64,000 bases of DNA, taken from NCBI RefSeq assembly GCF_018446385.1, contig NC_055990.1:134490996-134554995 (forward strand). Direction: 5' to 3'. Below are positions 57,655 through 64,000 of this stretch, piece by piece (position 1 is the first letter of the stretch; the number at the start of each line of letters is the position of its first letter). The notes under the pieces are model-generated. The model was not told the DNA's origin, did no database searches, and saw nothing but the letters and a program-made list of their open reading frames with translations. Source of the DNA: Zingiber officinale (taxonomy: Eukaryota > Streptophyta > Magnoliopsida > Zingiberales > Zingiberaceae). Both the position numbers and the translations under genes were made by a program.

Positions 57655-57938
57655 TATAATAGACAATGATTTTGTAAATAGAAAAAATAACACTTCTTTA
57701 TGTATTGCAAAAGCGTTGTCTTTGTAATAAAACTTTTTAAGTGTGACAAAAACCATTGTCTTTTTAAAAATGACAACGCTTTTTATGCATTGCAAAAATA
57801 TTGTCTTTGTAAAAAACAACAATATTTTTTACGCGTTGTCTTTGAATGAACTTTTAACAATAGTACTTTTAACAACGCTTTTTCAGCAACATAGACAACG
57901 CATAAAAAACGTTGTCTTTTATCTTTTTTCTGGTAGTA
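57655..57938. repeat. Right subterminal repeats of CACTA-1
   Basis: Six or more copies of gcgttgtctttgta and its complement within 280 bases, ending ggtagta. Similar words lie at 7112-7210 at the left end. Confidence 0.55.
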
Positions 57939-58139
57939 AATGATGCCACATGGCAATAGTGTTGTAAAGACAATTGCTTATGATTACTTTCATAGCCAAA
58001 TTTATAGGCAACATTTGTACTTAGCAAAATGCAAGTCTCAATTTGACCAAACGCTTCTAATAATCTATTAACAAACCTCAAAGACTACAAAATTTCAACA
58101 TTACATTTTGTATCACTATGCTTGTATATTTGTTGCTAA

Positions 58140-61100
58140 CTATCGAGCTTCCAAGATTGTGATTGACGCTTCGTTTGAACAAGCGCATTTCATGATACTT
58201 GTTGAATCTCCTTCCTGTAGATCTCTTGAAACAAAACCTGGTTGTCTTGGTTCAGGTAACAATGTATTTTCACTTCCTAACATTAACAATATTGATGTCA
58301 TGGTTGGTCTATCCTCACACCTTTCCTCAACACATAAGAGTCCAATATTTATGCATCTAATGACTTGTTCCATAGAAAATGAAGGACAAATTGTTTCATC
58401 TAGTAATTCCAATGCTTTATCATTTCTCCACAATCTCCATACCTGTAATTAATTGATACAATTAGGATTACAACAACAATGACGACCAATAAATATTTAC
58501 TTTGTTTTTTTATGATACTCACATAATCTAGTAGATTTAGGTGCTGGTCAAAAGCAATAAACTCTGTATTCTTTTTGCCGCTTATAATTTCAAGTATCAA
58601 TACTCCAAAACTAAAAATATCAGATTTAATAGAGAACTTTCCATTCTTAATATACTCAGGAGACATATATCCACTGCAATAAAAAATAAACATGATAAGT
58701 ATCAAAGTTAGTTGAATCACCTATGTAATAAGATAGTGATGAAAGATAAAGTTACGTACTATGTTCCAACAATTCTCTTTGTTTTTGTTGCATTTTCATC
58801 ACCGTCAAATATTCTTGCCATGCCAAAATCTGATATTTTGGGATTCATATCTTTATCAAGAAGAATGTTACTTGCCTTGAGATCTCTATGAATAATTATA
58901 AATCTAGAATCATGATGAAGATAGAGAAGACCCCGAGCAATTCCAACAATAATATTGTAACGCAACTTCCAATTCAATTGCCCACTTTTAACTTCATCTG
59001 AAAATATGGATAAATGTGTCATTTTAACAATTTTAGTATAACAATTCTTAAATAATTCACTTCATAAATTTGACATTAATGACTACTTTATTTTTACCCG
59101 CCGAGAAAATTAAAATTAGTTAGGAGAATGCAAAGAGAGAAGAGGAAGGGGAAACAACAACACTCCTCTATATTAAAGAAGAAGACGAAGTTTGTAGATG
59201 AGTCAACCCTCATCCCATCAATATTGCATAGCTTTCCAATTCGACGCCCACGCCCTTTAATGCTGAACCCATTATTCAGCTGCTCAATCACTTTACCTCC
59301 ATTCGCATCACATAACTTAAGGGGTAAATGAGAATTTGCCACCCTTTGATTTTTTTTTTTTGTTAATCAAGGTATCCAGATTTTTAAAGACTCAATTAAT
59401 TTTGAAGGTAAACGGTCTTTCCCTTAGTTTGTTCACCGGCTAAATCCGAAAGTGCTCGCGACAATTGGCTCATCAGCTAACCTTCACAGTCAACAATCCA
59501 CTATAAAACTTACCCTTACCTAGTTGAATTTTGAACCATGGTACTCTATGAATCTACCAAATTTCTTGCCGCTACGCCATGAGAGGGGAGTATGTTTGCC
59601 ACCCCTTTGATGCATGGCTATATATAGTGTCGTATCATCAGCTCAATGTGGGTAAAAAAATTAACAGCCAGCACATTGGAGAAATTGCTCCTCTCCGTTT
59701 GGATTTGAGGTTTGTAAATGAAGAGAGGGACTTGAAATTGGTGCTCTCCTCATCTCTTCCTGGGGGGTAAACGGGGCCTAAGATTATGTGTAAAGAATAC
59801 TGATAGATCACTTACCGAATAGAAACTTATCTAAGCTTCCATTGGACAAGTACTCATAGATCAACATCCTTTCTCCTGCCTCAACGCAGCAACCAAGAAG
59901 TCGAACGAGATTTCGATGTTGCAGTTTAGCAATCAACTGCACCTCATTCTTGAACTCGTTCACACCCTGAGATGATGTTGTCGATAGTCTCTTAACAGCT
60001 ATCTCCTGTCCCTCGGACAATCTTCCCTGTAATTAATTGGCTTTTACTTGTAGCTACAGAACGATTTAGTCTTGAGATCCATCAAACTTACAGTGGTGAC
60101 ATATACCTCATAAACTGGACCGAATCCACCCTCTCCACGCTTGTTGCCAATGGAGAAGTTGTCGGTGGCATTCACAATTGTATCCAAATCAAATAAGGGC
60201 AGGTCCAAGTCTTTTTCTTCCGTTTCTTCGCCAACGAAGCTCTCTGCAAAGAAAGTGAGAGTATTACTCAAAACAATTACAAAGTCAATTATTGGATTAA
60301 TTAAGGCGCCATTAGATGGTACTTTTAGTCTTCCATCTCCAAATGCAGAGTGCAGCACAAGAAAGCAGAAACGATGCCGCCAAAGTAACGGCTACGATCA
60401 CCCCTACCCGCCTCTTATTAGACGGCCTTGATTCCGCGTACGCTACACCAAGAAGCACAGGGTCAACGAACGTTAATTACAAACTAGAATTGATAGCCAT
60501 TGTGTAATTAATTACCTACAATTAGATCGGCAGCAGCAAGCCTGACGTAGAGATCCTGACCCATCCCCCCGAAGAAGAATCTAATATCTGTGAGGTCGGA
60601 GGTCCAGAGAATGCACCCGCTCCCGTTCACATTGGCGCTGGCGTAGGCCGTGCAGTTGCAGTCGTTTAAGCACAACCTACTGCACTCTGCCAGAGTCAAA
60701 CTCGCGCGCATCACCGCACTTGACGTTTGCGGCAGCTTCAGGTTGCTCTGATTAAAGAACCCATCGGTCCTGTTACGGCAGTCCAAGTGCGTCTTCCTCA
60801 CGCAACCGCCGGACCAGTCCCTGAGGATGTCCCAATCGGTAGAATTCTTGGGCTTGAACCCCGTCAGGCACTTGCACATCGGCGACCCGTTGAGAATGCA
60901 GATCGCGTTGAGGCCGCATGCCGATATGAATTCGCAGGAATCCATGGGATCTCGCCGGCCTGTCCACTGCTGGCTGTCCTCCACCCAGATCCGAAGCTGG
61001 ATTTCGCCGGAGGGGATCAAGGTGAGTTTTGCGAGCAAGGAGTTGTCGCGGAGGGTGTAGGTGTAGATGAACTGTTGGGACGCCACCGTGAAGTTGTACC

Positions 61101-61803
61101 TCACGAGGTTCTCAGACACCATCTCCGGCGAGCCGCTGAGGTAGAGCCCGTTCCACGGCCCCGATCGCCACCGCGGCCTCTTCCCCTGCCATATGAACTC
61201 CTCCGGCACGCCGTCCATGTTGATGCCCATCACGTAGTCCCCCGGCGTCGGATCGCTGAGGCTCGTCCACGCCGTGAGGTTGAGATTGAGTCCGCTGGTC
61301 ATGCTCCGGCCAAATCTCATCCCTGGGAGGATCGTGTCCGTCGGGTGGTCATAGCTCTGCCACGCCACATATCCGTTCGGCTCGGCCTCCTCCCCGACGA
61401 CGAAATTACCGTTGTCAAGGAGCCGGGCCACGGGGTTCCTCAAGGGGGCAGAGCCGTCGCTGGAGGACCAGAAGACCGTTGTCGAGTTGTCACTGGTGAG
61501 GAGGAGCGTTCCATTGGTGATTAGAGAGAGTCGTCCGGAGAGATCAGGTAGAGGGCTCCGGCGGTTGGCGACCCAAACGACGGTTCGAGGTAAGATGTTG
61601 TAGAACCATATGCCGACGTAACGGTAAGAAGAGTCGTTGGAGGTGAAGAAACCCAACTCGAATCTATTGCCGGCGTCTAGCAGCGTGGTTCCATCGGCGT
61701 CGAGGAGAGGTTGTTGAGGGGTTAATGTGTCGTCTGCTAAGCAAACGGAATTTACAAGAACAACTACTAAAATAACGAAGAAGAAGAAGGGAATCTCACT
61801 CAT
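58140..61803 (-). CDS. G-type lectin S-receptor-like serine/threonine kinase (SD1 type), seven exons
   Basis: Exons on the minus strand: 61803-60516, 60442-60323, 60243-60107, 60026-59816, 58997-58760, 58673-58523, 58442-58140. All introns have GT/AG ends; the joined frame is 2448 bases, 815 residues, with no stop. Residues 1-23 are a signal peptide. The B-lectin domain (about 28-150, [19 protein letters not shown]), S-locus glycoprotein domain, EGF-like part ([17 protein letters not shown]) and PAN domain ([17 protein letters not shown]) face outside. A membrane helix follows at about 442-462. The kinase has the glycine loop [10 protein letters not shown], lysine AVKRL (about 527), HRDLKASN (622-629), DFG (642-644) and MSPEY. 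All catalytic residues are kept, so it is probably active. Such kinases act in defence, self-recognition or stress signalling; the ligand is unknown. Exon 1 is GC-rich and the later exons AT-rich. The exon layout is the family standard. Confidence 0.92.
59017..59815 (-). other. Long intron 4 of the receptor kinase
   Basis: About 800 bases versus 70-160 for the other introns. It holds short open frames on both strands and ends in gggtaaacggggcctaag near 59765, which may mark an inserted small element. No inverted repeat pair was confirmed. Confidence 0.4.
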
Positions 61804-62459
61804 GATCTATCGGAATTTTGGAAGGATAACTGAAGACAAAATTTATCAGTAGATTGGGTTGTTTATCATAAAATAATGTTATGGATGAATATCTACTAGT
61901 CGATGCCTGAATCGGCAAGGCAAGCCAAGAACAGGTATGCAGTGTCTTTCAACACATAGGTAACCGGAGTCAAAATAATGTAGAGCCGTGGTCAGATCGA
62001 TAATTGAATCAACGAACTGACCATTGACCCAGTTAAATAGGTCGGTTAATCTGATTTTAATAGTGAACGGGCAGTTATACGGCGACGAGGAGCTGATATG
62101 GCACGCGACAATTATCACGGTATAGGTCAAAGTTAAGACGGTCAACATCAGGACTTAAACAAGGCTCGTCTGAATGACCCGAGCGGGAAGTGGCTACATC
62201 AGTCGATCGGAGGAACCACTGTCCGGTCGGCCGTCTGGATGAACCAGTGTTTGGACAGCCCAATTGGTAGGAGATTCGGCCAAGTACCCGTCCGACTCAG
62301 GGAATGGCATGGCAGTGACATTGTCCATATTAATAATGATACAATAAAATAATAAAAGAGGAAAAAGATTACGACACTTAATACGGGGAAGAGAAAGCGA
62401 AAGAAAACACTTCATCTATCATTGAATGCGAATAAGTCATCTATCATTGAATGCAAAGA
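61804..62459. other. Upstream region of the receptor kinase, no gene recognised
   Basis: Contains the presumed promoter just above 61803 and then moderately GC-rich sequence (62090-62320) with open frames on the minus strand but no known motif. Part of it may belong to the LTR that ends at 62757. A tandem repeat of catctatcattgaatgc occurs at 62411-62456. Confidence 0.35.
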
Positions 62460-62907
62460 AGCCAAAACAAAGATGCCTTCTGTCGGTAATTAATGATCAT
62501 TAAATAGGAAAAGATGGAAAGTCACTAAGAAAGATATAAAAGAGTATGTTAGGTATGGAGAAAGGTAAGATTCATCTATGTCTTTACTATTTTCGATTTC
62601 TCTTCTTACTTCTGTTTCTAACTTGAGCATTGGAGGGTCAACGTCAGGGACCCCTTCCCTGGTTTGGTTTGTTTTGCAGAGAGGAGCGAGATCTTTATCC
62701 AATCAGTGAAATTACCACATCCCTGGCTTTCTAGCTTCACAATTTCGGACAAGATCATTTTGGCGCCGTCTGTGAGAACGTAACCTGCATCTGAACGAGA
62801 AGATGGAATACGTTGGACGATTAACAGTGACGCTAACGCAAGAGGATCTTGACATGCTGATACAGGCTAGAGTGGCGAAGATAGTGGAGCAACAACAACA
62901 ATAAGCG
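62460..62907 (+). mobile_element. Start of a Ty3-like element: LTR end, primer site, gag start
   Basis: A TATA box (tataaaagag at about 62535) precedes an LTR end ..GACAAGATCA at 62757. TTTTGGCGCCGTCTGTGAGAA then follows; TGGCGCCGTCTG is a primer site common in plant Ty3 elements of the Tat group. A gag-like start codon at 62803 (M-E-Y-V-G-R-L-T-V-T-L-T-Q-E-D-L) leads to Q-Q-Q-Q and a stop, where another LTR begins. The left end of this LTR is not defined; 62473 (TGTCGG) is one candidate. Confidence 0.6.
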
Positions 62908-64000
62908 TGTTGGTTGCTACTCGGAATACGTACTGGTTCCCCTATACAAAAATTTGTACAACGTCTGAACCTTTCCTAGCTACCATGTGTTCTTTAAAAG
63001 TTAAACTTGAATCGTAAACGGAACTTAACATTATTGATCTAAGTTCAACTTATCTGTTCTTAGAGGTTAGATTTGGATTGCAAGCGGAACTTAACACTAT
63101 TAATCCAAGTTTGTTACAAAGTAGATTAAATATTAATTTCAAGGATCGGCTTCCAGGTTATATATGGCGAGGTACTAGGCCTTCTTAGGTATGAGATTAT
63201 CAACCACATCATAGACAAAACCTTTCAAAGAAATTCAATATTCAATCTCCTTATAGTAAGCTTAGGTTTAACGACTAAGAACAATCGAATCACAAGATCG
63301 AAAAACAAAAGAACACAAAATCGAAACATAAAATCGATTCCTAAAACGATAGCCTCTTGTGTTTGATATTTCAAGATCAAAAACAAAGAACATGAACTAA
63401 CTAACATGATGCGGAAACAATTAGTTAATTATATCTTTCTTTGTAGCTAATGACCTCTTGATCTTCTATTGTATTCCTCTCCTTCTCTTGGACGTCGTGT
63501 GGGCGACGATCTACCAAGATGAATTCTACCGGAACCACTTCTTCTTCTCCAAGACTCTTGAGCCACCATGGGATGCCAAAATAGGAAATTTCGTTCTTAT
63601 TCTTCTCCTCCAAGCAACCGGCACCAAGTGCTTCTCTTCTTCTTCTTCTTCTTCTTCTTCTTCCTCTCCAAGCAACCAGCCACAAGGATTTAGCAATTTT
63701 TGATGCCACCGGCAATAAGGAAGCAAAAGAAAAAGAGACAAGAAGGAAGGTGCCACCGGCCATAAGGAGGAAGAAAGGGAGAAGTGGCCAGCCACCCAAG
63801 GGAAAAGAGAGGGAATAAGAATAGGTTGTATATCTCATGAGGCACCCTCTCCCTCTCTTTTATAATCCTTAATCTTGGCAAAAAAGGAAAGTTTAATTAA
63901 AACTCCCTTTTATTCTTTTTATGGCCGGCCACATCATGGATACTAAAAAGGAAAAAATTTTACAACAAAAATTAAAACTTTTTTTAATTCATGATGTCTA
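62908..64000 (-). repeat. LTR of another element (F), running out of the window
   Basis: Begins TGTTGGTTGCTACTCGG after the flank AAGCG. On the minus strand a TATA-like attataaaagagagg (63853-63867) lies after, in sense, a palindrome TGGCCGGCCA (63922-63931). This suggests an LTR of an element in minus orientation whose body is to the right. Open frames near 63425-63880 are probably leader sequence. Family not identified. Confidence 0.55.
63628..63664 (+). repeat. CTT microsatellite
   Basis: About twelve units of ctt. They give a poly-serine frame on plus and a poly-glutamate frame on minus, neither meaningful. Confidence 0.9.

Larger units (their letters stand above)
7102..57938. mobile_element. 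Probable CACTA-type DNA transposon (CACTA-1), split by the LTR nest
   Basis: The left end reads CACTACACTGAAAAGAC at 7102. The right end, on the opposite strand, reads TACTACCAGAAAAAAG from 57938. Both ends are followed by several variants of the subterminal word gttgtctttt/aaaagacaac (7112-7210 and 57660-57920). Between them, minus LTR element A, lie only about 3.5 kb, including MAPKKK exons. The 3-bp flanks (ATA and AAT) do not match, and the right terminus has TAGTA instead of TAGTG. The unit is therefore an inference from the shared subterminal repeats. Confidence 0.45.

Noticed and set aside
60727-61524. 265-codon ORF on the plus strand
   Set aside because: Antisense shadow of the GC-rich first exon of the receptor kinase; no family motif.
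63425-63838. 137-codon ORF with a poly-arginine run on the minus strand
   Set aside because: Caused by the CTT microsatellite; it lies in the LTR of element F.

Overview
This window looks like a plant nuclear chromosome, probably from a monocot. It is almost all transposable elements, with one apparently complete host gene at the right: an S-domain (G-type lectin) receptor kinase at 58140-61803 on the minus strand. That gene has the usual seven-exon layout and a strongly GC-rich first exon, which is the GC gradient seen in many monocots. No species marker is visible; a Zingiberales-like repeat style is only an impression. || Layout. 1-3131: a hAT element with a ZMYM1/TTF-type transposase broken by one stop. 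About 3140-6856: a 5'-truncated, heavily mutated Tnt1/Tork-like Ty1-copia element. 7102-57938: a probable CACTA-type DNA transposon carrying exons of a MAPKKK. It was later split by a nest of LTR elements that I resolved by target-site duplications (TSDs). Element A (Sirevirus-like, 10342-57649, TSD GTAAA) holds element B (Sirevirus-like, 12716-46707, near-match TSD) and a second CACTA element (47198-53362, TSD AAA). B holds element C (chromodomain Ty3 element, minus strand, 15809-35897, TSD GGATA) and element E (gag-only, minus strand, 40468-44750, TSD CTTCT). C holds element D (another Ty3 chromovirus, minus strand, 24842-34263, TSD ATGGT). This gives five levels of nesting: CACTA-1 > A > B > C > D. 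Right of the receptor kinase lie the start of a Ty3-like element (LTR end, primer site, gag start, to 62907) and the LTR of another element (62908 to the window end). || How parts work together. A and B have gag plus an envelope-position ORF3; only B retains pol. Their LTR promoters carry arrays of a family-specific palindrome (GAAGGCGCCTTC in A, CAGTCGACTG in B). The same palindrome array occurs again just upstream of each ORF3, in B together with a TATA box, which suggests an internal promoter built from the LTR enhancer. D and E also have palindrome arrays in U3. The second CACTA element carries recognisable exons of three host genes (TRAPPC8, DEG2 protease, phytocystatin), all in one orientation: a chimeric transduplication. 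Nearly all in-frame stops I could assign in A, B, C, the hAT and the copia element are C-to-T or G-to-A transitions, as expected from deamination of methylated cytosine; D instead shows many small deletions.
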